Source: Isochrysis galbana (lineage: Eukaryota > Haptophyta > Isochrysidales > Isochrysidaceae). Taken from it: 64,000 nt of DNA. The notes below the pieces were generated by a model, which worked only from the letters and a program-made list of their open reading frames with translations, made no database searches and had not been told where the DNA came from. The stretch is taken from contig CM030931.1 in the NCBI GenBank assembly GCA_018136815.1, forward strand, positions 1,043,511 to 1,107,510, in the 5' to 3' direction. Within the stretch, counting starts at the first letter, position 1, and each line of letters opens with the position of its first letter. Shown here one piece after another: positions 38,167 through 49,545 of this stretch. A program made the position numbers and the translations under genes.

Positions 38167-40970
38167 ATGCCGAGTGCGCCGACAACGAAGCCGCCCTCGA
38201 GCAAGTATGTCGCCATCGCGCGTACCAAGGCCATCAAGAAGTCTTCTACATGGGGCAACATTGAGGATGTGGTGAACGCTCCTCTCATTGGGGTGCGCAC
38301 TGCTCTGTCAGCGTGTGGGGCGGCACCATGCTCTGTCAACCTTTCGTGTGCTCACCACTCCCGGCCTCTCAATTGATTCAACGGCATCTGGCAGGTGACA
38401 CCTGATGCGAGTTGGCTCTCCGTCATCTTCATGTGGCTATTGCTGCCGATCAACGTTCTACAAGCACTTGTCGCCGGTCTGGTTCAATTTGTTTACCGGG
38501 ACTTCACACGATGGGCCGACCTGAGTTACCGTTGTGGCCGCCCATTGGTTCTTGCATGGGTGTGGTGGCGCTACCTTCTGACCGGACTTGTGGTACTCTT
38601 CTCCCAGGGCCGCTCACGCCTGTCCATGTTCTTATGGGAGTGGCGCTCTTTCGGCAGCGGCGACTACTTCTACCATGGTGAAGGCATTTGGTGCTGGAAA
38701 TATCCGCAGGTTGAAGAGATCACACGCTCACATCAAGATCGCAAGGCGGTACGCAGCACGTGTACGCTTGCCTTGGGAACGGCGGCTGTCCTACTCATTC
38801 GTTCGACATTTCGTTGACAAGACCCATCATTCCACTCCCTACCCACAGGCATTTGGTTGCATCGCTGCCCCAATGCCCGATGTCTTCCCTCCCAGTGCTC
38901 TCATCTTCTTGCCCAATACACGTCCTACCTATCCCGACGGCGCACCGATTCCAGACAAGACTGTGAAGGACTCGGAGTGGTGGGCAATCCGTTCCGCCAT
39001 CATGACTCACTTTTTGGGCCCAGGTAACAAGGGATACTTTCAGCGTGTCACGGGCATGAAAGCTTATCTGCGGGCAAATGGCATCAAGGCGGACTCGTCA
39101 AAGCTCGCCGATGCGGCATACCTCAATTCTCTTGTCGTTCGGTAAGTTTCTAGGGCAAAGATCATCCTGCGGCCACTGGCCTCAATCGCCAACTCACATC
39201 TTTGTATAGTGTCCTTGTTGAGTGAGACCTCTGATCACTTTTGCACATGTCATGCGAGGCATGCTTAGTATCATGATGACGTCATGTCTACTTGGCTTTG
39301 CTTCCCTAGGTGCATATTCTACGTGATCTTCGGTGATTACAATTCCAAATGGTTGTCTGATGACGACGTCGCAACGCTGACAAACTGGCGCAACTATGCT
39401 ATATTTTTCGTGCTTCCACGCTTGCTGCAACGCTTCTTCTTCAACCTCCTATCAAACAAAATCAAGGAATTGCGGGTCAATCAGGTGCAGCTGCGCCTCA
39501 CCCTTAACGTCACCGAGTCCGGGAGGAGTCGAGAGCCTGCTGATATCACTGTCTTCTCAGCAATCTGCTTGCTCAATGCCACGCCACCTTAGCCGCCCTC
39601 GCCCGTACTTCTCCTTGGCTAGGCCCACATCATCGATCGCCTCCAGTTGCGCGAGCCCTTCCAGAAGATGAATCAAGACCTTCCGCGTGAATACCAACGT
39701 TCAACGGATGTGGAACTCATGGATCAAGTGCGAAGTCCACTATCCTCGCTTTCGCCGCATCTGGCCGCGCTGTTAGCCTGCTAGACCACAACAGATCGAG
39801 TCCGGACAAATGTGCTAGGTCGTCTCAACTCGCTTGGTGTATGAGAAGTAGCACACTCCACGCAGCGGCAAGACACACAAGATCTAAGACTCCTGCCCCC
39901 ACGTGCTGCGGCCAACACAGGTGATGTACGTGATTGGATTCGCTGGCATTGGTGGCACCTCGGCGGGTCTCAGCTCCACGGCTTCATTCCTTCTGGGCAA
40001 GACCGGCGAGGTGCGTGTTGCAGATAGCCCTATGGTTGGTTTGGTCTCCACGGAGTAGTTTGCATGCATTGTAAATTCATACCTTTCGGCCATTGCTTTC
40101 CCACCTTCTGCTGGAGCCACGTTTCCTGCGCAAGCCCCTTCTTTGAGCTTGAAACGATCAGTGCGGATGCCATGAGATGGCGGCCACGTTTTTTGACTCG
40201 CATGCCCTGAGATGTAAGTCAGACTTCCTTGCTCTTGGTCTGATCGTTAGTGGAACATCCCAGCCGTCTCGGTGCCAGGCGATCCGTAAGCACCACGCGA
40301 TTGAACCACAGCGTACCCCGCTACACCAGGTCCCATTAGATTTAGTCAAGTTTCCCCCGGGATGGAACCTCGACATCGCTCGACAAGAATACATCAAGTC
40401 GCCCCACAATTTTATCCGCGAGGTTTGTCGACTTGACCCACCTGTAACGTCGGCGACCACATCACTCAAGGAGGACGAGGAGGTACGCCCCATTGCATGG
40501 GCCCAATGGCCTTCACGGCTTGTCCTGGACAAGCAGAGCACATTTTAGAAATGAAGGCGATCGAACCCATCGCTTTGAGGCTCAAGGTGGCGACTGTGTG
40601 CTTTGTGATGGTCGATGTATGGTGCCACTGTCCACCTGCACAGGTGCTTTTGTACAACAACGTCGGAATCAATTGTTTGCCTGGTGTAAAGAAGCTCTCT
40701 TTCTTTCCAAAGGGGACCCTAAAGCAATATTGCATCTCAATGTCCAATCGGGACCCAGAGAAATTCGAGGATCCAATGCTCTTCAAACCCGAACGCGCCA
40801 ACCTTCACGAGGCGCTTACGTGGAATGGAGCTTTCAAGAACACCGTGCCCGGAGAAGATGCCGCAGTGTGCGAGCGTGAGGAAGAGGCATATCCACGTCT
40901 TTGCCCTGGCCGGCTCCTTGCTATTCACACCATTGAGGCCATCATCGATGTCCTTTTGGGCCGGGAATGA
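38167..40970 (+). CDS. Cytochrome P450, CYP74-like (540 aa, 8 exons)
   Basis: Exons: 38167-38292, 38395-38748, 38849-39141, 39310-39484, 39623-39727, 39921-40010, 40330-40482, 40644-40970. Every intron is GT-AG, and the phases join to one 541-codon frame. Two hydrophobic segments (WLSVIFMWLLLPINVLQALV and a second around residue 95) suggest membrane anchoring. P450 marks follow in order: GDYFYHGEGIWCWKYPQV near the start, an I-helix VIGFAGIGGTSAGLS (about 353-367), ExxR in REVCRLDPPV (412-415), RDPEKFEDPMLFKPER (meander), and the heme ligand in YPRLCPGRLLA (Cys519). The Gly-Gly I-helix without the usual acid-Thr pair and the stretched heme loop recall CYP74 (allene oxide synthase/hydroperoxide lyase), which rearrange fatty-acid hydroperoxides. 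The exact reaction is inference. Confidence 0.87.
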
Positions 40971-41504
40971 GAAGGACCATCTATCCCCAGCAAAAGCTCA
41001 TGCCCAATGTTGCCATCAATCTTCAAGATGCAAATTCAAGATCATGAAGGAGCCACCATCCGTTGGAGCCTGCCAATACGTGCGTAGTGGGATAAGCTGT
41101 CTGACGAGTAGCGCACCAAAGATTGCCGATGCGCGATTCTTGCCATTTGACTTGCCCTGTTTGATTGAGCAAATTGGCCTGGCAGAAAGCTCAAAAACGA
41201 GATCTCGCTCTTCAGGAGATCTCACTTAGTACCTCGGTTCCAAAGCCCAAGGACCTCGCAGAAATATCGTCGGTATATATAAAGCAATAGACACCCCGAG
41301 TTCAGGGGAAAGAGCGGGTACATCGGCGACCGTGTGGCAAGCGCGTCAGTGCATTTGGTCGGGCGCGCATACTCGAGTACCGCGAGAAAAGTTCGCGGTT
41401 CGTTTTGGAATAGTCAAAATAAGTGCACGCGGACAAGACACAAGACCTTTTACCAAGAGTGCAGAGTGGAGCGAATTGGAGAGCTGGAGCTGAGCCGGCA
41501 AGAT
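40971..41504. other. Downstream of the P450, no gene
   Basis: Probable 3' UTR and spacer. A frame at 40825-41229 overlaps the last exon out of register and has no motif. Confidence 0.45.
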
Positions 41505-41930
41505 GTCAGAAAAAAAAACCTTTTAATATTCTCGCCTCGCACGTGGCCACGGGTTTAACTGCTGTAGCCACGCCCACTTCCCTTCCTCTCCCTCGCTACC
41601 CGCCTTGCGGCATCTCCCCTCGTGCACTACTTGGGGCCCAGGTTGCTGGGGGGGTTAGGTTGGGCGGGGTGCACCGACCCCTAGTGGAGGTTCCCCGTCT
41701 TCCTCCTGTGCCTCTAGGCGGTCCGTTTCTCCTTGTGTCGAGTCGTGTGTGTCATCACATGGTGTGTTGTTCGTCTCTTGTGCTGTCATTGTCATTTTCG
41801 CGGCGTGGTTGTTTGTCGTTCTGTGGTGGGGGGTGCGTGCCAGGGTCTCAGGCGAGCCTCTCGGCAAGGCCGATTGCTTTTGCTACTAAGCCTAGGCGGG
41901 CGCTCATTTTTAGTGTTCCTTTGTCGTCTT
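41505..41930 (-). mobile_element. LINE 3' end copy cut by copia sequence
   Basis: On the minus strand: the last 27 codons of ORF2 (DDKGTLKMSARLGLVAKAIG), the 3' UTR, and the end GAGAATATTAAAAGG plus Ts. The upstream side is replaced at 41931 by the internal region of a copia element. Confidence 0.85.
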
Positions 41931-43846
41931 CTGCCCAAGTTGCTCGCGATGGCCGGCAAGAACGGTTGCCGACGTGCGATGCTCAAGAACAAGACGGAAA
42001 GCGTCGATGACGCCAACAAGGACAAGGAAGCCACCCAGGTGGAACTCAACAAGGCATATGACCTCCTCATCATGTGCATCAAGGATGACAAGCTTGTGGC
42101 CACCTTGGATGTGCTCTACACGGATGAGGAGGAAGAGAAGTACGACGGCCACCGTGCGTTCAAACACATCGACGAGTTGCACGTGGCGGTCAACACCGAA
42201 GACAAGGCCGAAGACAAGAAGATGGAGTATGACACACTCAAGATGACCAACCTCCAGGAGTTCCCCTCAAGGGAGGAGGTCACCAACCGCTTTGACAACA
42301 TGTTTGGCATCTTCCAAGGACTCAAGGGCACCGCGCGCGAAGTCTCCGTGGCCGAGTTGTGCCTCGACATGAAAGCGAGCTTCATTGGATGTGGAGAAGG
42401 AGTCCTTCGTGAAGTGGACAAGGCATGGGGCTCCTTGGAAGTTGAGCACCGCAAGAGGCCTGATATGGTGCACAAGAACCTTGTGGAGGCGGCGGCCATC
42501 GCCCATAAGCATGAGGCGGTGCGCTCCACGGTGCGTCCGGGCCAACGTGCAATGCAAGCGACCAAGACCGAGGATGACACGGATGCCATCAAGAAGGCCT
42601 ATGAGGCGGGCTTCAAGGCTGGCCAAGGTGGGCGTGGAGGTGGTAGGAGCAACAACAACAAGGACAAGAAGCCTTGCTCCCACTGCGACCGCATGCACAC
42701 GGGCATCTGCTGGTCCAACCCCGACGGTGACGACTCCCAAGGCTTCTATGTGGATGTACGGCCCATCCCCAAGGGCGAGACGACCAAGGCGTACTCGCTT
42801 GGACCGTACACCACCGACAAGCACAAGGACATGCACGCCACGCATGAGGAGGCAAAGGAGATTTGGCGCGCGCGACTTGGATCGCCTAGCGATGATCGCC
42901 TCCGCCGCCTGCCGGACTACTCCGTCGACGTGCCCGCCAACCTCAAGCGCCTTCAAGCAAGGAAGGCGGAAGACGTCAACGAGGTCGCGCTCAAGGCCAA
43001 TGCGCAACGTCGACCCGGAGGCGGAGGAGGAGGACCATGGATGACAAGCGCCGTCGGGGACGTTATCACCAACGACATCCTCACTATGCCTTGCCGCAGC
43101 GTGCTCACGGGCTACAAGTACGTGGACGTGTTCTACGACGTCTTCTCCGGCCTCGTGTTCGCGTATCCCATGCGCTTCAAGTCGGAGCATCCAACGATGT
43201 TGCAGCGCTTCTTGGCGGACACGCAAGGGTTCTTCATCGTGAAGCGCTTGCACTCGGACAATGAGCCCGTGCTCAAGAGCGACAAGGTGCAAGAGATTTG
43301 CGATAGCAACTTGATCCGCAAGCAAGAGAGCAACCCGTTTCTATGTGGATGTACGGCCCATCCCCAAGGGCGAGACGACCAAGGCGTACTCGCTTGGACC
43401 GTACACCACCGACAAGCACAAGGACATGCACGCCACGCATGAGGAGGCAAAGGAGATTTGGCGCGCGCGACTTGGATCGCCTAGCGATGATCGCCTCCGC
43501 CGCCTGCCGGACTACTCCGTCGACGTGCCCGCCAACCTCAAGCGCCTTCAAGCAAGGAAGGCGGAAGACGTCAACGAGGTCGCGCTCAAGGCCAATGCGC
43601 AACGTCGACCCGGAGGCGGAGGAGGAGGACCATGGATGACAAGCGCCGTTGGGGACGTTATCACCAACGACATCCTCACTATGCCTTGCCGCAGCGTGCT
43701 CACGGGCTACAAGTACGTGGACGTGTTCTACGACGTCTTCTCCGGCCTCGTGTTCGCGTATCCCATGCGCTTCAAGTCGGAGCATCCAACGATGTTGCAG
43801 CGCTTCTTGGCGGACACGCAAGGGTTCTTCATCGTGAAGCGCTTGC

Positions 43847-44093
43847 TGAGTGGCGAAAGCTGTCTTGTTACTTGTCTCTTAGGGGTCTCTACCCTTGCAC
43901 GTTCCGTTGTCCGTTCAAACGACTCAACCACGTTCAAACGACTCAACCGCCGTAACCGACTCAACCGCCGATCACGTAACCGACACAAAAACAAAACCCC
44001 AACAAGAACAAATGTTTTGCACACCACTTAGCCATAGCTAGGCTTTGTGTTCACGACACACATGAAGCCTTGCATGAAGCCTTGCGCTTCTCA
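43847..44093 (-). repeat. 3' LTR of the copia element
   Basis: 247 bp, bounded by TG and CA, apparently identical to 48714-48960. It contains short internal GTTGAGTCG repeats. Confidence 0.93.
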
Positions 44094-44157
44094 CCCCCCC
44101 TTGACCTGATCCCCTGGAGAAGGGCAACAAATGAGGGATTCGCAAGGCAGCAAGATC

Positions 44158-47100
44158 TCAAATGCGAACCATGATCAGCCCACGGAACTTGGTGAACTTG
44201 TTCGCAGCTAAGGGCTTCGTCATCATGTCGGCCACATTGAGCTCGGTCTGCACGTGGTAGACACGTAACACATTCTTCTGCGTGAGCTCACGCACGTAGA
44301 GCTCACGACGATGGATGTGACGGGCCAAACCCTTCATGATGGGATTGTCCGCGAGTGCCTTTGCACCCTTGCTGTCGGACAAGAGCGGACTTGGCTCCGC
44401 TTGCTTCCAACCGAGATCCGCGAGCGTGTTACGGAAGTTCTCGATACGTTGCGAAGCAAGGGAGGCCGCCATCGTTTCCGCTTCATTGGCCGACAAGGAG
44501 ATGCTGTTTTGGCGCTTGCTGCCCCAATCGACGAGGCTACCATTGATGAAGATGAGCCAACCGCTCGTCGAACGTACTACGTCCCACGATGCGTCGACCA
44601 TGCCGCGTACCATGCCTTCACCTTGACGAAAGAGGCCGATGATGGGGCTATCGCCATTGTTCTTGTAGTACTTGAGGCCCATGGTGCCACGGTTCTTGAG
44701 GTAGAGAAGGCAATGCAGTGCCGCCTGCCAAAGGTTCACGGTGGGGAACGACATCGCGCGGCAAAGTTGGCCCACCGTGTACGAGATGTCGGGGTTGCTC
44801 ACCACGGCGGCGTAGAGGAGACTACCGACAAGGCCGCGGTACTTGGTGCCAAACTTGGGATCGAGCTCCGCCTTGATCCGCTCTTTCTCGTCTTGCGCCT
44901 CGATGACGTCCTTGCCGAGGTACGAGTTGCATGGCGTGTCGACGGTGTTGCGCAACGTGTCCTCGTACTTGGTCATCTCTTCGAGGTGCGCGCCCATCAT
45001 CTTGTTGATGTAGTCTCCTTGGTGAAGAATGATTCCATCACTCACTTCCTTGAGTTGGGCTCCAAGTACTTCATCGAGACCTTCATGCCAAGTGAGCTTG
45101 AAGCCATCCTTCTCCATGGCCTCAAACACCTTGCGCACGAGCTTCATGTCATTGGAGCCCCACGGCATGTCGTCCACGTACGTGGCCATGACCATGAAGG
45201 AATCCTCATCACGGAGCACGTAAAGGCATGGCTCGCTGAACGCCACGATGAAGCCAAATGCCTCAAGCCACATGGACAACTTGAGCCACCAATTGCGGCC
45301 GGATTGCACCAAGCCATAGAGCGATTGCCCTAAGAGGGCTGCTAGCTCTTGTCCGTGTTCATCGTACTTGCGGTAGTTCTTGGGCATGCGTACCCAAACG
45401 CGCTCGTTGGGGGGCAACTCGCTCTGCGTGTACGCGGAGATGGCATCGGCGGCGCCCTTGTACGTGCACATGATGACGGAAATGACGCAGAAGAGTCGAA
45501 AGCCGCCATGGGAGATGGTTGGCGAGTACGAGAGGTCAAAGTCAATGCCCGGTACTTGGCGGAAGCCTTGGACGTACATGCGCGACTTGCGGATGCCGTC
45601 GCGCTTGTAGCGGAGGGTCTCACCTAGTGGGATGGCGCGTCCCACTTCCTTGATTGGCTTCTCGTCGATGAAGGTCTTGTTGGTCACCAAGGTGTTGTAC
45701 TCCTTCATGCGTGCCTCCTCCCACAAGTCTTGTTCATCTTGTGGTAGGTACTTGAGTTGGTGCGGCTTGAAGGGCTTTGGGAAGCCGATGTAGATGGCGT
45801 CGTCGCACACCTCGGTCGCCATCAAGATCTTGTGGCACATCGACGCCGAGTACTCGCTAGCACTCTCGTCGCCCAAGATGGTGTTGTCGTTGCCCAAGGT
45901 GGAGTAGTCCATCACCGTGTACGGGAGCTCCTCTCCCGCGATGCGGCTTGAGCGGCGTGGCGCGGTGTCCTCCTTGCCATCTTCCGACTCGAATGGCCCG
46001 CGTTGCACTTCGCCACTTGGCGTAAGCGTGTCGTCATCCTCCTCATCGGACTCGATGATGCGGCGGTGCCGTTGAGGAGCTCGGATAGGCGGCGTGCTGT
46101 CGGAGGTGTTGTCGCTAGCATCCTCTTCCACCTCCGTGATGGGGCCCGAGTAGGAATGCTCCGAGGGCGTGTAGTCCGGATCCTCGTGGTCCTCCGGGAT
46201 GCCAAACGCGTAGATTGAGCCATGCATCTTGCCGTATTGGTCGGTCTTGTCAATGGGGATCTCACCCCCCCTCGTGGTTTTCCACGGGAACTCGGTCTCC
46301 ATGAAGGTGGCGTGCACACCGCTCACAAACACCTTGCCCGTCTCGAGGGACATGAAGATGTTGCCCGTGTGGTAGCGTGCCGGGCCCAAGTAGATGCACT
46401 CTTGTGCTTGCTCCGACAAGTTGTTGTCGCGATACGCCTTGGGCTTCTGCACGATGGCCTTGCAACCGAACACCTTGAGCATGCTCAGGTTGACCGTGTG
46501 GCGGATGCCGGCACGCACTAGAGGAGGAGCAGTGTCTTTGGCGCCGGGGATGCGGTTGATGATCACCATCGCGGGATAGAGCGCAAACTCCCAATACTCT
46601 TGGGGGGCATTGCACCCCAGGAGCAATGGTCGCATGGTGCGCTCGAGCAACTTGACCGCGATTTCCGCAGGGTTGCCCCACGGCTCGTACGGGTTGCTCT
46701 CTTGCTTGCGGATCAAGTTGCTATCGCAAATCTCTTGCACCTTGTCGCTCTTGAGTACGGGCTCATTGTCCGAGTGCAAGCGCTTCACGGTGAAGAACCC
46801 TTGCGTGTCCGCCAAGAAGCGCTGCAACATCGTTGGGTGCTCCGACTTGAAGCGCATGGGATACGCGAACACTAGGCCGGAGAAGACGTCGTAGAACACG
46901 TCCACGTACTTGTAGCCCGTGAGCACGCTGCGGCAAGGCATAGTTAGGATGTCGTTGGTGATGACGTCCCCGACGGCGTTTGTCATCCATGGTCCTCCAC
47001 CTCCGCCTCCGGGTCGGCGTTGCGCATTGGCCTTGAGCGCGACCTCGTTGACGTCTTCCGCCTTCCTTGCTTGAATGCGCTTGAGGTTGGCGGGCACGTC

Positions 47101-48681
47101 GACGGAGTAGTCCGGCAGGCGGCGGAGGCGTTCATCGCTAGGCGATCCAAGGCGCGCGCGCCAAATCTCCTTGGCCTCCTCATGCGTGGCGTGCATGTCC
47201 TTGTGCTTGTCGGTGGTGTACGGTCCAAGCGAGTACGCCTTGGTCGTCTCGCCCTTGGGGATGGGCTGTACGTCCACATAGAAGCCTTGGGAGTCGTCAC
47301 CCATGGTGAAAGGCATGAATGCACCTCCAGGAAGTTCAAAGCCATTCACCTTGCCCATGATGCACTTCATATCATCATTGCGTGAGCACGCCTTGTGGGT
47401 GGAGAGCATGTTGCGTTTGAATGGGCCAAAGGATGCGTCGGGCTTCTCGACCACATGCCATCCAAGGGGTGCACCGGCTTGGGGGCGCACAAGTGCAAGG
47501 AACTTGGCGGTGCCGGTGCCCCAAGTCTTGATTGCCTTGCCACTTGCCACCTCAACCATGTCCGTGCGCGTCTCATCCACGCCATCCGGAAAGAAGCTGA
47601 TGTCGTTGAAGTAGTCCGCCCCGGTGGCGCCCGAGTCGATGAGGATGCGCAGCGAATCATTCTCGGTGTTCTTGGTCGTGGTGGCGCATATCTTGTTGCA
47701 GGTGAAGGTGAGGCGTCCACCACTTTGCTTGTTTTCCTTCTTCATCTTGGCATCGTAGAGGTTGGCCTTGATCTTGGCTTGGAGGCCCTCCGGCACCTTG
47801 TCCCAATCGATCAAGTGCGCGGTGTCGGGGTTGGACCAGCAGATGCCCGCGTGCATGCGGTCGCAGTGGGAGCAGGGCTTCTTGTCCTTGTTGTTGTTGT
47901 TCCTACCACCTCCACGCCCACCTTGGCCAGCCTTGAAGCCCGCCTCATAGGCCTTCTTGATGGCATCCGTGTCATCCTCGGTCTTGGTCGCTTGCATTGC
48001 ACGTTGGCCCGGACGCACCGTGGAGCGCACCGCCTCATGCTTATGGGCGATGGCCGCCGCCTCCACAAGGTTCTTGTGCACCATATCAGGCCTCTTGCGG
48101 TGCTCAACTTCCAAGGAGCCCCATGCCTTGTCCACTTCACGAAGGACTCCTTCTCCACATCCAATGAAGCTCGCTTTCATGTCGAGGCACAACTCGGCCA
48201 CGGAGACTTCGCGCGCGGTGCCCTTGAGTCCTTGGAAGATGCCAAACATGTTGTCAAAGCGGTTGGTGACCTCCTCCCTTGAGGGGAACTCCTGGAGGTT
48301 GGTCATCTTGAGTGTGTCATACTCCATCTTCTTGTCTTCAGCCTTGTCTTCGGTGTTGACCGCCACGTGCAACTCGTCGATGTGTTTGAACGCACGGTGG
48401 CCGTCGTACTTCTCTTCCTCCTCATCCGTGTAGAGCACATCCAAGGTGGCCACAAGCTTGTCATCCTTGATGCACATGATGAGGAGGTCATATGCCTTGT
48501 TCAGTTCCACCTGGGTGGCTTCCTTGTCCTTGTCGGCGTCATCGACGCTTTCCGTCTTGTTCTTGAGCATCGCACGTCGGCAACCGTTCTTGCCGGCCAT
48601 CGCGAGCAACTTGGGCCTGAATGCTCTCCATTCAGCACCATCCTTGTTGTAGAAGAAGATCTTGTCATTGTTCTTGTCCAT
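44158..48681 (-). CDS. Copia Gag-Pol polyprotein (1507 aa)
   Basis: The start is the ATG giving MDKNNDKIFFYNKDG, just inside the 5' LTR; upstream codons in the same frame lie in the LTR. Order of domains: gag helices; zinc knuckle CSHCDRMHAGIC (about 269); protease LIDSGATGADYF (about 349, Asp-Ser-Gly); integrase with NDILTMPCRSVLTGYKYVDV (about 580), LHSDNEP (about 638) and KLLERTMRP (about 677); copia RT with YVQGFRQVPGIDFDLSYSP, LYGLVQSGRNW and the catalytic YVDDMPWGS (about 1169); RNase H MVDASWDVVRSTSGWLIF (about 1361) and the LNVADMMTKPL end. Integrase before RT defines copia. The frame is intact, so the element may be active. Many antisense frames over this gene are shadows. Confidence 0.95.
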   Translation of the reverse strand: MDKNNDKIFFYNKDGAEWRAFRPKLLAMAGKNGCRRAMLKNKTESVDDADKDKEATQVELNKAYDLLIMCIKDDKLVATLDVLYTDEEEEKYDGHRAFKHIDELHVAVNTEDKAEDKKMEYDTLKMTNLQEFPSREEVTNRFDNMFGIFQGLKGTAREVSVAELCLDMKASFIGCGEGVLREVDKAWGSLEVEHRKRPDMVHKNLVEAAAIAHKHEAVRSTVRPGQRAMQATKTEDDTDAIKKAYEAGFKAGQGGRGGGRNNNNKDKKPCSHCDRMHAGICWSNPDTAHLIDWDKVPEGLQAKIKANLYDAKMKKENKQSGGRLTFTCNKICATTTKNTENDSLRILIDSGATGADYFNDISFFPDGVDETRTDMVEVASGKAIKTWGTGTAKFLALVRPQAGAPLGWHVVEKPDASFGPFKRNMLSTHKACSRNDDMKCIMGKVNGFELPGGAFMPFTMGDDSQGFYVDVQPIPKGETTKAYSLGPYTTDKHKDMHATHEEAKEIWRARLGSPSDERLRRLPDYSVDVPANLKRIQARKAEDVNEVALKANAQRRPGGGGGGPWMTNAVGDVITNDILTMPCRSVLTGYKYVDVFYDVFSGLVFAYPMRFKSEHPTMLQRFLADTQGFFTVKRLHSDNEPVLKSDKVQEICDSNLIRKQESNPYEPWGNPAEIAVKLLERTMRPLLLGCNAPQEYWEFALYPAMVIINRIPGAKDTAPPLVRAGIRHTVNLSMLKVFGCKAIVQKPKAYRDNNLSEQAQECIYLGPARYHTGNIFMSLETGKVFVSGVHATFMETEFPWKTTRGGEIPIDKTDQYGKMHGSIYAFGIPEDHEDPDYTPSEHSYSGPITEVEEDASDNTSDSTPPIRAPQRHRRIIESDEEDDDTLTPSGEVQRGPFESEDGKEDTAPRRSSRIAGEELPYTVMDYSTLGNDNTILGDESASEYSASMCHKILMATEVCDDAIYIGFPKPFKPHQLKYLPQDEQDLWEEARMKEYNTLVTNKTFIDEKPIKEVGRAIPLGETLRYKRDGIRKSRMYVQGFRQVPGIDFDLSYSPTISHGGFRLFCVISVIMCTYKGAADAISAYTQSELPPNERVWVRMPKNYRKYDEHGQELAALLGQSLYGLVQSGRNWWLKLSMWLEAFGFIVAFSEPCLYVLRDEDSFMVMATYVDDMPWGSNDMKLVRKVFEAMEKDGFKLTWHEGLDEVLGAQLKEVSDGIILHQGDYINKMMGAHLEEMTKYEDTLRNTVDTPCNSYLGKDVIEAQDEKERIKAELDPKFGTKYRGLVGSLLYAAVVSNPDISYTVGQLCRAMSFPTVNLWQAALHCLLYLKNRGTMGLKYYKNNGDSPIIGLFRQGEGMVRGMVDASWDVVRSTSGWLIFINGSLVDWGSKRQNSISLSANEAETMAASLASQRIENFRNTLADLGWKQAEPSPLLSDSKGAKALADNPIMKGLARHIHRRELYVRELTQKNVLRVYHVQTELNVADMMTKPLAANKFTKFRGLIMVRI

Positions 48682-48689
48682 GTCTCTTT

Positions 48690-48711
48690 GTCTCTCTCGG
48701 CGGGGGTACCA
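48690..48711 (-). promoter_or_regulatory. Candidate primer-binding site
   Basis: TGGTACCCCCGCCGAGAG starts two to three bases inside the 5' LTR. It begins with TGG, complementary to a tRNA CCA end. The tRNA was not identified. Confidence 0.5.
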
Positions 48712-48713
48712 GA

Positions 48714-48960
48714 TGAGTGGCGAAAGCTGTCTTGTTACTTGTCTCTTAGGGGTCTCTACCCTTGCACGTTCCGTTGTCCGTTCAAACGACTCAACCACGT
48801 TCAAACGACTCAACCGCCGTAACCGACTCAACCGCCGATCACGTAACCGACACAAAAACAAAACCCCAACAAGAACAAATGTTTTGCACACCACTTAGCC
48901 ATAGCTAGGCTTTGTGTTCACGACACACATGAAGCCTTGCATGAAGCCTTGCGCTTCTCA
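48714..48960 (-). repeat. 5' LTR of the copia element
   Basis: 247 bp, same as the 3' LTR, followed on the inside by the primer site and the gag start. Confidence 0.93.
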
Positions 48961-49545
48961 CTTGCACTCGGACAATGAGCCCGTGCTCAAGAGCGACAAG
49001 GTGCAAGAGATTTGCGATAGCAACTTGATCCGCAAGCAAGAGAGCAACCCGTACGAGCCGTGGGGCAACCCTGCGGAAATCGCGGTCAAGTTGCTCGAGC
49101 GCACCATGCGTCCATTGCTCCTGGGGTGCAATGCCCCCCAAGAGTATTGGGAGTTTGCGCTCTATCCCGCGATGGTGATCATCAACCGCATCCCCGGCGC
49201 CAAAGACACTGCTCCTCCTCTAGTGCGTGCCGGCATCCGCCACACGGTCAACCTGAGCATGCTCAAGGTGTTCGGTTGCAAGGCCATCGTGCAGAAGCCC
49301 AAGGCGTACCGCGACAACAACTTGTCGGAGCAAGCACAAGAGTGCATCTACTTGGGCCCGGCACGCTACCACACGGGCAACATCTTCATGTCGCTCGAGA
49401 CGGGCAAGGTGTTTGTGAGCGGTGTGCACGCCACCTTCATGGAGTCCGAGTTCCCGTGGAAAACCACGAGGGGGGGTGAGATCCCCATTGACAAGACCGA
49501 CCAATACGGCAAGATGCATGGCTCAATCTACGCGTTTGGCGGGGT

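Larger units (their letters stand above)
43842..48965 (-). mobile_element. Intact Ty1/copia retrotransposon with 5-bp duplication
   Basis: Two 247-bp LTRs (43847-44093 and 48714-48960) bound the element, starting TGAGAAGCG and ending CCACTCA on the minus strand, and look identical. CTTGC flanks it at 43842-43846 and 48961-48965; the empty site is seen once in the host copy at 43247-43251. Inside the 5' LTR lies TGGTACCCCCGCCGAGAG (a candidate tRNA primer site starting TGG), and next to the 3' LTR a purine tract ending AAGGGGGG. Identical LTRs and an unbroken ORF mean a recent insertion. Confidence 0.95.

Noticed and set aside
40825-41229. Second gene overlapping the P450 3' end
   Set aside because: It overlaps the last P450 exon in another frame, has no motif, and the P450 frame there carries the heme-binding loop.
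42267-43325. Long minus-strand frame opposite the copia gag and integrase (and its mirror frames at 44311-45333 and 47395-48282)
   Set aside because: It is antisense to a well-recognised copia polyprotein and recurs wherever that coding sequence occurs. The translation is Arg/His/Val-rich without a motif, a codon-bias shadow.
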